DNA from: Aquilaria yunnanensis
Taxonomy: Eukaryota > Streptophyta > Magnoliopsida > Malvales > Thymelaeaceae
Direction of reading: 5' to 3'
Assembly: GCA_039654915.1 (NCBI GenBank)
Contig: CM077597.1
Coordinates: 73,844,001 to 73,908,000 of the forward strand
Length of the DNA: 64,000 nucleotides
This document shows, piece after piece, positions 35,384-46,993 of this stretch (positions are counted from its first letter, which is position 1; every line of letters begins with the position of its first letter). The notes beneath the pieces were generated by a model. That model saw only the letters and a program-made list of their open reading frames with translations. It was not told the origin of the DNA and did not search any database. The position numbers and the translations under genes were made by a program.

Positions 35384-35770
35384 TAGTAATTTATACCAAA
35401 ATATTAGTGTAATCAATTAATGTTAGTACATTAATATTTTAGCGTAATCAATTAATGTTAGTTTAATAATTGCAGTTTATACATAAGTATTAGCCCAATA
35501 ATTGTAATTTATACATAAATTTTACTGCAATATTAATAATTTATAAAAAATGTTAGTGCAAAAATGGTAATTTATACATAAATTTCATTGCAATAATGGT
35601 AATTTATAAATAAATGTTAGTGCAATAATGAAAATTTATAAATAAATGTTACTACAATAATGAAATTTAATAAGTAAATGTTAGTGCAGTAATGGTAATT
35701 TATACATAAATGACCATGCATTAATGGTAATTTATAAATAAATTTTTGTGTAATAAATGGTTATGCAATA
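35384..35770. repeat. 32-bp AT-rich minisatellite
   Basis: Roughly eleven imperfect tandem units of about 32 bp with consensus TGGTAATTTATAAATAAATG plus TTAGTGCAATAA. The best units are at about 35565-35755. It lies between the two CACTA genes. Confidence 0.8.
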
Positions 35771-35810
35771 ATTAAAAAAATTTAAAACATATTACCCTTT
35801 AGTTTTAGGA

Positions 35811-37890
35811 TGGTTTGTCCCAGACAGACAAGTTCAGACAAAGTGCTAGCCAAGGAGTTACATGACCCAAGACACAGCCAGGGTCCACGAATGCCTGCTG
35901 TGACACCTACCATAGTGTCACAAACCCAGACTCATCAGGTGTCATAGTCCTAAACTCATCAGCAGCAGCAGACCCAGATGGCATAGACCCACACTCATAC
36001 CCAGGTGCCATAAGGTGCCACATATGCAGACTCAGACTCAGGTGCCACACACTTAGACCCAAGTCTAGGTGCCACTCACTCTGGTACCTAGACTTTACGT
36101 GCCCCAGACGTATGGCACATCAAGCTCCACATTTCATCACTTTTGGGACACCCAGCCCGACGCCTATTACCCGAACATGAACGGAATATCCAGGTCATCT
36201 CATTACCAGTATACGAGCATCGAGTAGACCACATGGGAGGTCAATCATAATGCATTCCTTGATCCATATGAGATTGGTAGCACTATTCATCTAGTTGGCC
36301 TATATTAGACTCATCAGCAGCAGTAACAGCCGACTTAATAGCAGACAGATTATGGCACCCCAGCCACCGCACATGACGTGCCGACAAATGATGGAAATGC
36401 ACTCCCTAGAGGGCAAGGCCTGCACCTCAACAGGACTGTCGAATGATCGTCCTTTGAGAGTAAGTGTTACTGGCTCCTACAAATTCAATTGTTGGTATAA
36501 TTATTTGCTATTTTTAATTACATCACTTTATATATCTTACTATAATTTAAATTTGTTACAGCTTCCTCACTGATGAGTTCATTTGTTCCACCGTAGCTTC
36601 CATTCATAGGAGGTTGTGGGACGAAAGTTGTATAGCTTGGTCACATGCATCTTGAGCTATACGAGAAGAGCACATCACTAAGTTAGAGATAATTAGTTTC
36701 TGTACATTTTTAAATAATAGTTTGTTTATGAACTAATTCATATTTTTTCTCTTTTAATATTGCAAAACTACTATACATGGGACCCCAAAGACTTTGGACA
36801 CATCCGCCGGCTTGTGTTGAAGTGTTGCTCATAGTCCATACAAAGCTGTGTCCATCATTGGTGGCACGTGGTTATTCAGAAGATCCCCAACTTCTACAAC
36901 AACCCCAACTACAAATTTGCTACGCTCACATGTTCCATCCTACTACAGTCAGCAATATGAAGCTAGTTGTGTGACTAGTGGCAGTAGGAAAGATGCTATC
37001 GGTGGTTGGTTCCCATGCCAAGCACGCAGTGGATGCCTAAGGCCTTGTTCCAAAGCACACGATGGGCTCCACCCCAGGCGAAATGAACTACGATCATATG
37101 GTAACAACTTCTCCCTTCCATACATTACAATTTTTTATATAATTTCTTAATTACTTAAATTTTTAATGATATATAAAAATGTTCAGACAAAAAAGTGGGA
37201 TGGAGTTGAGCCGTCATTTGATGAGTGGTGGTCTTATACTCACAGAAACAAGAAGACCGATTAGCCCATTGATCAAAATGCACAGTAATTACAGGTAATG
37301 AATTTTCATTTACCACTACTAACAATGTTTTAAAAATATATTAAGTGTTTTACTACATCTAATTTCCTTTTCTTGTAGGAGGGATAAATCCAGCAGATTC
37401 AAGAAAAATACCAAAATCAGAATAACTGCCCACAGTTCGATGCACAGGTATAGAGCAAGGTACAAGGCTCGCCAAAAAAGGTCGACTACCGGATGTTTTG
37501 CTTTGACTCGCTAATCCCCACATTTTTTGGACCAAATTGTGTATTTTTCATTTCTATTTAATTTAATTCGTTAATTTTATCACTTTTACATTGCTAATTG
37601 CTACTTACTAAATTTTTTAAGCTCCACATGCTGATTCGACTAAAATTGCCCAACTGAGGGCTAAGAACACCTAGCTACGGAGTGATTTTACCCACTTATA
37701 GAAAAAGCTTCATAGTCAAGTCTAGCGAGAGACCAAGGCTGTATTAAGCGCCATGCTTAACAGGTTGACCCAGCGGGGGATTATTCCTGCATCTGTTTTC
37801 TCAGATGACCTACTGACCAGATCTTAGACTCAGCATCATGACAATGATGGTACCCAGTGAGATGGCGATGATTAGCCTGGTACTGCATCC
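35811..37890 (+). pseudogene. CACTA second gene (TNP1/TnpA or Ptta/En-Spm-like) pseudogene
   Basis: After a glutamine/proline/threonine-rich start (about 35880-36360), the plus strand has recognisable exons. About 36770-37000 begins WDPKDFGHIRRLVLK. At about 37190-37260 comes KKWDGVEPSFDEWWSYTHRN. At about 37630-37850 comes a coiled-coil end: KIAQLRAKN, then SAMLNRLTQRGIIPASVFSD. Putative GT/AG edges occur at about 36459 and 37101. Several CAG or CGA codons read TAG or TGA. In En/Spm elements the second product binds subterminal repeats. Confidence 0.65.
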
Positions 37891-37989
37891 CGTTGAATTT
37901 ATATTAGACCTTCAGTTATTTATATTTGACTTTTTCTGTAAAATTTGATTACTTTAATATATAGTAAATTATTGACTACTTTGATCCAT

Positions 37990-37991
37990 TG

Positions 37992-38022
<31 letters not shown>
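37990..38022. repeat. (TA)n microsatellite
   Basis: About 16 TA units within the CACTA element, after its second gene. Confidence 0.9.
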
Positions 38023-38023
<1 letters not shown>

Positions 38024-38109
38024 CCCTATATAAATAATGTCTATATTATGTATATACATGATGCTATATAATATGTTTTTAATTTGTGTATAAATTAATT
38101 TAAAATTTT

Positions 38110-38575
38110 TTTTAATTTGTCACAAAATTGTAGGAAAAGTAGGATGATAGATTATCACAAATTCGTAGGAAATTAATTGTTAGAAAACCATAGGAGGTAA
38201 TTTAGTAAAAAAAGGATAGGACTTTTTCTGTCACAAAACCGTAGGACATAATGAGTCACAAAAGTGTAGCAAATTGGAAGTCACAATATCGTAGGACAAC
38301 TGAGGTCACAAAATCGTAGGACAAATGGGTTACAAAAATATAGGAAACATTTTTATCAAAAAACTGTAGGATGTTATTCATCTCAAAACCATTATATAAA
38401 ATGGAGTCCACTGACATCACTAAAGCGTAGGACTATTCTACGCTTATCATTCAGTTTTTTATTTTCGATACTACTTTTTCCTACATTCTTGTCCTACGAT
38501 TTTAATGGTAGGAAATTACCATTTCCTTTCCTATGGTTTCCCTACATTTTTTCTCATCTCAAATGCCTTGTAGTG
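38110..38575. repeat. Right subterminal repeats of the CACTA element
   Basis: At least eight copies of a motif close to GTCACAAAATCGTAGGAC lie between 38120 and 38430. Inverted forms (TCCTACGATTTT) occur near 38490-38560. This is denser than the left end. Confidence 0.8.
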
Positions 38576-38637
38576 ATAGTTCATGCTCTTAAGTAATCCA
38601 ATAGGCAAAGTTCATGACACTATTCCGCATTTAAGCC

Positions 38638-39239
38638 TAAATATATTCATGTTAATTTGTGTTACAAAAAATTTTAAAAAATTACATTTATAAATTAAAG
38701 TTTTTAAGATACCATTTTCATATAAAAAAGTTTATATTTCTATAAGATATTTTAAAAGAAAAAATTTATGAATTAATTGTTGTGAATAGTAAAAAGGATA
38801 AACTTTCCTAGAATTAGGGAATGCCAATTTATTTTAACTTAAATCAATTGACTTCTTTTTACTTTTATATCTTTTTTGCCTTGAAACCAATTTCATTTGA
38901 AATTTATTATTCGTAGATACAATAATTCATTTGAAAATAAATTTGTATAATATTATTAACTTTTTTTTATTTTTATTTTTTAATATCTTAAATTGAAATT
39001 TTCATAAAAAATTATTAAAATTACAAAAATTATATTTTTAATAGATTATTATAATTACTTAATATTAGCTTTTAATTAAAATTAATTTCAAATAAAAATG
39101 ACATGCGAATAAAAATAAGTCATTTTGAAGTTAATTATCTTAAGGTAAAACGAACTATGTGTAAGCTATTGATATATTCCCGACACTGCAAATGTGGGTC
39201 GAGGCCCAAAAATCATTGCCCTCTACCAGAAAGTGACCA
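38638..39239. other. AT-rich region upstream of the VTE4-type pseudogene
   Basis: No gene seen. It would contain the former VTE4 promoter, but no clear TATA box stands out against the AT-rich background. Confidence 0.4.
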
Positions 39240-39435
39240 ATGAGATCTATCATCCACATGTGCCACCTCCCCTCCCCATACACGCGCCACCTCACGGCGC
39301 TCTACCTCCCTCCTCCTCCCAGCTCGCTCTCCACTTCCACAAGTGTGAGGATGCCTGCAGCGCATGTCTCGGCAGCCGTCGGACGCGCGCACACGCTGCA
39401 GGAAGGGATAGCGGAGTTCTACGACGAGTGGTGCG
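39240..39435 (+). pseudogene. VTE4: VTE4-type exon 1, part before the copia insertion
   Basis: An open frame from an ATG at 39240: a Pro/Ser-rich, chloroplast-transit-like N-terminus (about 37 residues) and then VGRAHTLQEGIAEFYDEWC. The family has 'LxxGIAEFYDESSGLWE' here. The frame breaks exactly at the insertion site, whose target sequence GTGCG (39431-39435) is repeated at 45480-45484. Confidence 0.85.
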
Positions 39436-40095
39436 TGTTGTCAAGTATTCTAAAAGGCATATCCCACATGGCTTGAACAATGAGAGTTTCTAGACTTTAT
39501 AAGTTACCATACCCAAATGAGCTAGATAAGAAAGAAAGTGGTAATGGGCTCGCGCGCACAAAATGGGCCAAAACAGTGGAATGAGCCTGATTTGCCCCCC
39601 CTGCGCACAAAGTATCACGAGGCCCAGTCCAAGTCAGTTTTTACATTTTCCTGAATTTACTTTTTTATCCTTACCCGGAAAACTTGTTTTTCACAAGTTG
39701 GAAATCAAAATGGGCTCAATGTACAAAATCATAAACCAAGATTAATTTTGTAACTCCCAACATTATTACACATTATTGCCCCAACGTTCAAATTCGGACC
39801 CTTGTTACCTATAAATACCCACTCCCACTCCACTCTCTAGACACACCGCTTTCGAGCTCTCTCTTATCTCCCTCTCCTGCTCTAATCTTTGCTGGTTCTT
39901 GTGTTTCTGCTGATTCCTAGAGTATCCCGGGTGTGAGTGCACACTTCCCGGAAGACCCATTGTATCCTGGGGGATTTTCGCAGACCTGTTCTCCTGCACG
40001 CTTTGGAGAGTCGTGAGCTATAATCCTTGAGGACAGTGAATATAAGCCTCAGGTCACTGGTGGTTTGTGATTGTTACAGCTCAATTTATACAACA
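39436..40095 (+). repeat. 5' LTR of the copia element in VTE4-type exon 1
   Basis: TGTTGTCAAG...TATACAACA, 660 bp. Contains TATAAATA at 39810-39817 and a single copy of the GCTAGATAAGAAAGAAAGTG unit. Confidence 0.95.
39810..39817 (+). promoter_or_regulatory. LTR TATA box
   Basis: TATAAATA in the 5' LTR, repeated at 45194-45201 in the 3' LTR. A C/T-rich initiator-like stretch (CTCCACTCTCTAGAC) follows, which fits a U3/R boundary. Confidence 0.6.
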
Positions 40096-40112
40096 ATCTC
40101 AAGGACTATATC

Positions 40113-43100
40113 ATGAATCCGAACCACAACAATGGTGCTCCAATCATCGATCCTTTGGACATTGTCCGGGAAGAACCTGCTGATATCAAGGCTGCAGCTG
40201 CCAACTGTGAGCAAGCTCTTGCAACTGCAATTGCACAAATCGATCGAGAGAAGGATCCCGACCTTGCTGCTGCTTGCGATAGGGCTCTCGCGGATGCTCG
40301 CTTCTACATGAAAGCTGCATCCAATGCCAGGATACCAGTTCCTCCAACCCTTCCATCAACATTAGCAAAGCCATTTCCTGACATTTCAAAGATAGAAGTG
40401 TTTAGTGGAGAAAACTACAAGAGGTGGCAGGAACGCATTTACATGCTTTTAAATGTGCATGGAGTTGTTTTCGCACTGAATGAGTCCAAACCAAATGACC
40501 CCAAGCTACAGGAGTCTTGGACTTATGCTGATAAGGTATGCCGTCACACAATAATTTCAACTTTATCTAATGAGTTGTTCGATGTCTACATTAAGTACAA
40601 GGAAGCAAAGGAAATATGGGAGTCCATGCTGCTCAAATACACAGCGGAGGATGCGGGCAAGCAAAAGTTTATGATTGGGAAATTCTATCGATGGGAAATG
40701 GAAGATGAGAAAGATGTAAAAATACAAATCAATGAATACCACAAGCTTCTGGAGGACTTGAAAGGAGAAAAAATCACACTGCAAGAAGAGTTCGTAGCTG
40801 GCTTGTTGATTGAAAAACTGCCACCATCATGGAGAGAATACAAGCAACAACTAAAGCACAAGTATAAGCAGCTGTCTTTGGCCGACCTAATCACTCACAT
40901 CATCATCGAGGACACCAATAGGAAAGAGCAACGCATAGCCAAAGGGAAGCAATTGACCTCCAGTGCAAATCTCATCAACTCCAAGAGGTACAATCCAAAA
41001 CCATACATTCCAAAACCGAAACCCAACAATAACTTCAAGCCAAGACCAAAGCCAGCAAATAATGAGGAAAAAGAAGTGCCGCCTTGCTTCGTCTGTGGAA
41101 AAAAGAGGCACTTTGCTTGACAGTGCCGGAAAAGAAAGCACTTTGATAAACCTCCTAAGCCAAAGGCAAATCTGGCTCATGGGGATGACGATGATGATGA
41201 CATCATTGCTGCAGTAGTTTCACAAGCATACTTTGCTGCTAATTCAAAAGAATGGGTGATAGATTCTGGTGCTACCAGGCATATTTATGGCAACAGAAAT
41301 GGATTTTCCTCCTATACTCCACCAGGAGAAGGCGTTGAAACAGTGTATCTTGGTGACTTCCGAGGTACACCAGTTCTAAGCAAGGGCAAGGTACTTCTGA
41401 AATTGACCTCTGGAAAGACACTGGCTCTAAGTGATGTATTGCATGTACCCACCATAAGAGCCAACTTGCTCTCCGTGTCATTGTTGATGAAGGCTAGCAT
41501 CAAGATCACATTTGATTGTGACAAGATAGTCATGACTAGAAATAATAATTATGTGGGCAAGGGTTATTGTAACCAGGGTCTCTTTGTACTGAGTGTTTCT
41601 AATACTATCAATAACAATAATGCATCGTCTTCTGCTTATTTGGTTGAGTCTCTTGATTTATGGCATGCTAGATTAGGACATGTGAGTATATCTTATTTGA
41701 AAAAGATGCAATTATTAGGTTTAATCACACCCCCTAGTAACACAAGTTTTGATAAATGTGAAATATGTGTTGAAACTAAGTCAACAAAGAAAACTTGTAC
41801 TTCAATTGAAAGAGAATCAGAATTATTAAGTTTAATTCACACTGATCTTGGTGATTTGAAACATACTATGACTAGAGGAGGAAAAAGGTATTATGTGACT
41901 TTCATAGATGATTTCTCTAGATTCACCAAAGTTTATTTGTTAAGAAACAAAGATGAAGCTTTTGATATGTTTTTGTTGTATAAGTCTGAAGTGGAAAATC
42001 AATTGAACAAAAGGATTAAAAGAGTTAGATCAGATAGAGGAGGTGAGTTTTTATCATTTAATGATTTCTGTGAAAAAAAAGGGATAATTCATGAATTAAC
42101 TCCACCATACTCTCCTGAATCAAATGGTGTAGCTGAAAGAAAAAATAGAACATTAAAAGAAATGATAAATGCCATGCTTGTTAGTTCTTCTGCTCCTGAT
42201 AATCTTTGGGGAGAAGCTATCTTATCTGCTTGTCATTTGCAAAATCGAATTCCTTATAAAAAGACTGGTATAACTCCTATGAAATATGGAAGCGTTATCC
42301 CCCAAACTTAAAGTACTTAAAAGTTTGGGGATGTCTTGCAAAGGTTATGCTTCGTGAACCAAAAAAGCGTAGAATTAGATCAAAGACATCCGATTACATG
42401 TTTATTGGATATGCAGATCATAGTGCTGCATATAGATTTTTAGTGTTGAGAAGTGATGTGTTGGACTGCAACACCATAATCGAAACAAAAAATGCAGAGT
42501 TTTTTTAGCATATCTTTCCTTTGAAGAAGGAAAAGATTTCTCGTGCCCCCACTGATGAAAATATCCCTAAACATCAAGTGGAAGATTTGAGAAGGAGTAA
42601 AAGGAAAAGGAAAGAGAGTTCCTTTGGACATGACTTTTACACCTACCTTGTAGATGATCCCATAACTTTTAACCAGGTGATTTATTCGAAAGAATCTGTT
42701 TTCTAGAAAGAAGCCATTCAAAATGAAATAGATTCTATTTTACAAAATCAAACATGGGATTTGGTAGATTTACCACTTGGTGCTAAACCCATTGGTTGTA
42801 AATGGATTTTCAAAAGAAAACTTAAGCTTGATGGCTCGGTTGACAAATATAAAGCAAGCTTGGTAGCAAAAAGATTTACTCAAAAAGAAAATGTTGATTA
42901 TTTTGACACTTTTGCACCAGTTTCTAGGATTTCTTCAATAAGAGTTTTATTTGCCTTGGCTTCTGTACATAAACTTATTATACATCAAATGGATGTTAAA
43001 ACTGCTTTCTTAAATGGGGATCTACAAGAGGAAATATATATGGTCCAGCCAGAAGGCTATGTTGTTTCTGAACAAGAAACAAAGGTGTGCAAGTTGCGAA

Positions 43101-44189
43101 AATCCTTATATGGATTAAAACAAGCACCTAAACAATGGCATGAGAAATTTGATCAAGTCTTGTTAGGTAATAACTTTTCAACTACTGGAGTTGATAAATG
43201 TGTTTACACAAAACTTGAAGATGGTGAATGTGTAATAATTAGCCTCTATGTGGATGATATGCTCATTTTTTGAACTACTCTTGAAATAGTTGAAAACACC
43301 AAAAGCTTTCTATCTTCACAGTTTGACATGAAAGATCTAGGGGAAGCTAGTGTAATTTTGGGTGTTAAAATCATAAGGAAAGAAAGTTGCTTAATGTTGT
43401 TACAGGAGCACTATGTTGAAAAACTTCTAATGAAGTTTAACTATTTTGAGGTGACACCTGTGAGCACTCCTTATGATGCAAACACACAATTAAAGAAAAA
43501 TAAAGGTGAAAGTGTTGCTCAACAAGAGTATGCACAAATTATTGGAAGTCTGATGCACCTAATGAACTTCACTCGACCTGACATAGCTTATGCTGTGTGT
43601 AGATTGAGTAGATATACTCAAAATCCGAATGAAGAACATTGGAATGCTTTGGTAAGAATTATGAAATATCTAAAAGGCACCATGAAATGTGGTATCATGT
43701 ATAGTGGTTTTCCCGCTGTACTAGAAGGGTACAGTGATGCTAATTGGATTTCTGACTCTGATGAAACCAAATCTACTAGTGGGTACAATTTTACTCTTGG
43801 TGGTGGAGCTGTGTCTTGGAAATCTTCAAAGCAAACCATCATTGCCAGATCCACTATAGAGTCAGAATTTATAGCCTTAGAAATGGCTGGAAGTGAAGCT
43901 GAGTGGTTGAAAAACTTTTTAGCAGATATACCGTTGGGTATAAAGCCAATGCTTTCTGTGTCTATGCATTGTGATTGCCAAGCGGCAATAGCAATTGCAA
44001 AAAATAAATCTTACAATGGAAAAAATAGACACATTCGATTAAGACATGATGTTATAAAGCAGCTGCTTAATGATGGTGTTATATCGAGATGTAAAGTCAG
44101 AAATGAATTTGGCCGATCCTCTGACTAAACCTCTGAGAAGGAAAATGATATATGAAACATCGAGGGGAATAGGACTATTGCCAACCTGA
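40113..44189 (+). pseudogene. Copia gag-pol pseudogene
   Basis: From ATG 40113. Gag (UBN2-like, about 325 codons) ends in a zinc knuckle CFVCGKKRHFA with TGA (41118-41120) inside the knuckle. The same frame then runs on: protease VIDSGATRHI, integrase zinc finger LWHARLGH...CEIC, and core IHTDLGD, FIDDFSR, VRSDRGGEF and SPESNGVAERKNR. A frameshift near 42275, TAG at about 42507 and TAG at about 42703 follow. Next come reverse transcriptase (MDVKTAFLNG, LYVDDMLIF), TGA at 43271-43273, and RNase H ([20 protein letters not shown]). A frameshift near 44090 precedes DPLTKPL. The real end is TGA 44187-44189. All catalytic residues I checked are present, so decay came after a functional ancestor. 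Confidence 0.92.
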
Positions 44190-44756
44190 GTCAATAGTGA
44201 TGGTAACCCAACCTATGTGATTGGAGATCCCATGAATTAGGTTCATATGGGTAATAACAAGTCACTATTAGACCTCGAAGCATTATCGAAACTTTTCCTT
44301 AAAAGGTCCCTCTTATGGTGTAGATAATGCAAATACTGCATTTACTAGAGGATGAGCAAAAAGCTCTTAATGATTTACATAAGCCATGATGGGTAGTGTA
44401 TTTATGCAGTATACACTTGATGGAATCACCTATATGAGTGTTGGAGTGAAGCCGCTCCTATGAGATTTGTGGCAGAATCTCTAAAGCACTCATGAAAACC
44501 AGGACATGCGCATGGCCGATAAGCACAACACCGCGATGAACAACAGAAATTGTGGGGGTGTAATGTGATCAATGAATATCTTAAATTACAAAAGGGTATT
44601 TGGTTCATAGAAACTAAATGCTTCACCAAGTACTCTGTAAGTTAAGTTTCATTGGGTCTAGGACTGGTTCATAGTCTAATAGACACCAGCCACGATGCAT
44701 TGCACTCTTGAGCTTGAAGCCAGCAAAGAAACCTTGAAGTAATGCCTTTTGAAATA

Positions 44757-44765
44757 TGTGGGGGA
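44757..44765 (+). other. Polypurine tract of the copia element
   Basis: GTGGGGGAT directly before the 3' LTR. Confidence 0.6.
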
Positions 44766-44766
44766 T

Positions 44767-45479
44767 TGTTGTCAAGTATTCCAAAAGGCATATCCCACAT
44801 GGCTTGGACAATGAGAGTTTCTAGACTTTATAAGTTACCATACCCAAGTGGGCTAGATAAGAAAGAAAGTGGTAATGGGCTAGACAAGAAAGAAAATGGT
44901 AATGGGCTAGATAAGAAAGAAAATGGTAATGGGCTCGCGCGCACAAGATGGGCCAAAACAGTGGAATGAGCCCGATTTGCCCCCCTACGCGCAAAGTATC
45001 ACAAGGCCCAGTCCAAGTCAGTTTTTACATTTTCCTGAATTTACTTTTTTATCCTTACCCGGAAAACTTGTTTTTCACGAGTTGGAAATCAAAATGGGCT
45101 CAACGTACAAAATCATAAACCAAGATTAATTTTGTAACTCCCAACATTATTACACATTATTACCCCAACGTTCAAATTCGGACCCTTGTTACCTATAAAT
45201 ACCCACTCCCACTCCACTCTCTAGACACACCGCTTTCGAGCTCTCTCTTCTCTCCCACTCCTGCTCTAATCTCTGCTGGTTCTTGTGTTTCTGCTGATTC
45301 CTAGAGTATCCCGGGTGTGAGTGCACACTTCTCGGAAGACCTGTTGTATCCTGGGGGATTTTCGCAGACCTGTTCTCCTGCACGCTTTGGAGAGTCGCAA
45401 GCTATAATCCTTGAGGACAGTGAATACACGCCTCGGGTCACTGGTGGTTCGTGATTGTTACAGCTCAATTTATACAACA
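44767..45479 (+). repeat. 3' LTR of the copia element in VTE4-type exon 1
   Basis: 713 bp, the same ends as the 5' LTR. It carries three tandem copies (about 44850-44931) of a 27-bp unit that is single in the 5' LTR. Confidence 0.95.
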
Positions 45480-45484
45480 GTGCG

Positions 45485-45624
45485 GTCTCTAGAGGGACAT
45501 CTAGGGTGACCGCATGCACCACGGCTTCTATGACACCGATTCCACCGCCTCCCTCACTGTCTCCGATGACCGCGCCACCCAGATTCGGATGATGGAGGAG
45601 GCCCTTAACTTCGCCGGCGTTTCA
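45485..45624 (+). pseudogene. VTE4: VTE4-type exon 1, part after the copia insertion
   Basis: Resumes the exon-1 frame right after the second GTGCG. HHGFYDTDSTASLTVSDD and QIRMMEEALNFAGVS match the family. Two tryptophan codons of the 'GLWxxIWGD' block are TAG (45490-45492 and 45502-45504). The exon should end at 45624 (first base of a split Asp codon), but the donor there reads GC, not GT. Confidence 0.9.
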
Positions 45625-46993
45625 GGCTCCTTTCCAAATTGGAACTCTCGCAACTTTTTGCTTGGCCTGTACAAGCTAGTGTTATGTATGAGTTCGAATT
45701 TGGTTAATATGCTTACACTATAGAAAGTTGTCAATATATCATTAAACTGTGTAATATACAATGTTACAAACTTTTTAGATGATATTTAAGTAGATTTAGT
45801 ACTAAGTTTAATCAGGTCAAGAATAAGAAAATGGTCAAAAACACTTAACAATTTTACCAAATATTCGTTGTTGTAAGAATGGTTTGAAACACAGCCGTAT
45901 ACATAACTGATTAAATTTTGAGCTGACTATTTTATACCTTCTCTATCTAACTAAGAAAGAAGGAAAATTTGCTCTTCTTCCCACTTTTACTATTCTACTT
46001 GTAAGTAAACCGAAAAAGATTGAAAATTTGAAATTTAAAATAATAGTTTTAAGGGAAAATTACAAAAATTCCTCTATAATTTAGTCTAATCTATATTTTG
46101 CCCCATTATTTCAAAAATATGTACTTTACCCTTGTCTTATTTACAATATCCAACAGTAACTTCTAAAACCGTAATTTAAATTGTCTCATAATGATGTTCA
46201 AGTAATTTCAAAATTTTTGATATTTCTTTCGCACAACTAGTCAGCCTTTTAAAAAATACTAATATGCATTTACAAGGAAAAAAAAAAAAGACATTTATAG
46301 AGAGCAAAAAACTAATAATTTAAAATATTTATTAACTATAATAAAATATTTTAGAGGTTGCAATTTTTTTTGTCCCTGGTAGTCGAGATCAAAATTATTG
46401 CAAGATAACTATCGTACAGTTTAAATTAGAGTATCAAACGAAATTATTATTAAACAGTGTAAAAGAAACAAAGACAAAGTATTGGCATTCAAAAATAAAA
46501 TTAAAAAAAAAAAGTGCAGGTTAGGGTAGACCTCAAAAGTAATTGTAAGTTTTCCCTAATTTTAAAGGTAATAAGGTAAAATGACTTGTCAAATATGAAA
46601 AATGGTGTAATGATCTTTGATAACACAAAATAGCAAATAATACAATGACTATGGATGGAGGGAATAATATAATAAGATTTTTGTAAAATATTTGTCCTTA
46701 GATTATTATGGTTAGGCTTTACAATGTTTTTTTGTCCCTGAATTTAGGGTAGAGTAGGAAATAAGAACTCCTTTTGTCGTGGTAACTAAAATTGGAATAG
46801 AAGAAAAGATCAGGAGCACATGTCTTCTGTGCACGTGTAGGTTGTGCCTAATTAAATTAAACTATATTCTAAAACCCGTGAGGCGCTATTGTTGAAACTA
46901 CAGTAATAAACAATGTCGGTACGATTTTGCCCTTCCAATTCCATGCACTGCTACTTTTTTTTTTTTTTTTGCTGCTTCCAACTATGGTCAAAC
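45625..46993. other. VTE4-type intron 1, first part; no gene
   Basis: AT-rich with poly-A/T runs, nothing recognisable. It ends at the left target-site copy CAAAC (46989-46993). Confidence 0.6.

Larger units (their letters stand above)
28676..38575 (+). mobile_element. CACTA (En/Spm) DNA transposon
   Basis: Termini are CATTACAAGG at 28676 (one base from CACTACAAGG) and CCTTGTAGTG at 38575, flanked by ATA on both sides (28673-28675 and 38576-38578): the 3-bp target duplication expected of CACTA elements. Total 9900 bp. Many short subterminal motifs of the type TCGTAGGA lie near both ends. Inside are a TNP2-type transposase gene and a second TNP1/TnpA-like gene, both on the plus strand and both full of stops and frameshifts. 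It is not autonomous now. Confidence 0.88.
28344..38637. mobile_element. Foldback (MULE-like MITE) split by a CACTA insertion
   Basis: The left part 28344-28675 and the right part 38576-38637 form one small element. Its long terminal inverted repeats start GGATTAAATGCAAAATAG on the left and end CATTTAAGCC on the right. The inverted similarity continues through GAACTTTGCCTA, GCCTGAACTATGAAT and AATTTAGTCC for about 115 bp per arm. Flanks TAAACATA (left) and TAAATATA (right) suggest an 8-9-bp target duplication with one mismatch, consistent with MULE or hAT-type MITEs. The original element was about 390 bp. Confidence 0.75.
39436..45479 (+). mobile_element. Ty1/copia retrotransposon inserted in VTE4-type exon 1
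   Basis: 6044 bp, TG...CA ends, perfect 5-bp target duplication GTGCG. LTRs at 39436-40095 (660 bp) and 44767-45479 (713 bp) differ at about 25-27 sites by eye, mostly transitions, plus a 54-bp length difference from a repeated 27-bp unit. The internal region encodes gag-pol on the plus strand with four premature stops and at least two frameshifts. Domains are gag, protease, integrase, reverse transcriptase and RNase H, in copia order. No standard tRNA-iMet primer site follows the 5' LTR: gag starts only 18 bases after it. Confidence 0.95.

Noticed and set aside
35384..35770. Regularly spaced repeats that could suggest a CRISPR array
   Set aside because: The units are head-to-tail with no unique spacers, AT-rich, and in a plant transposon; this is a minisatellite.
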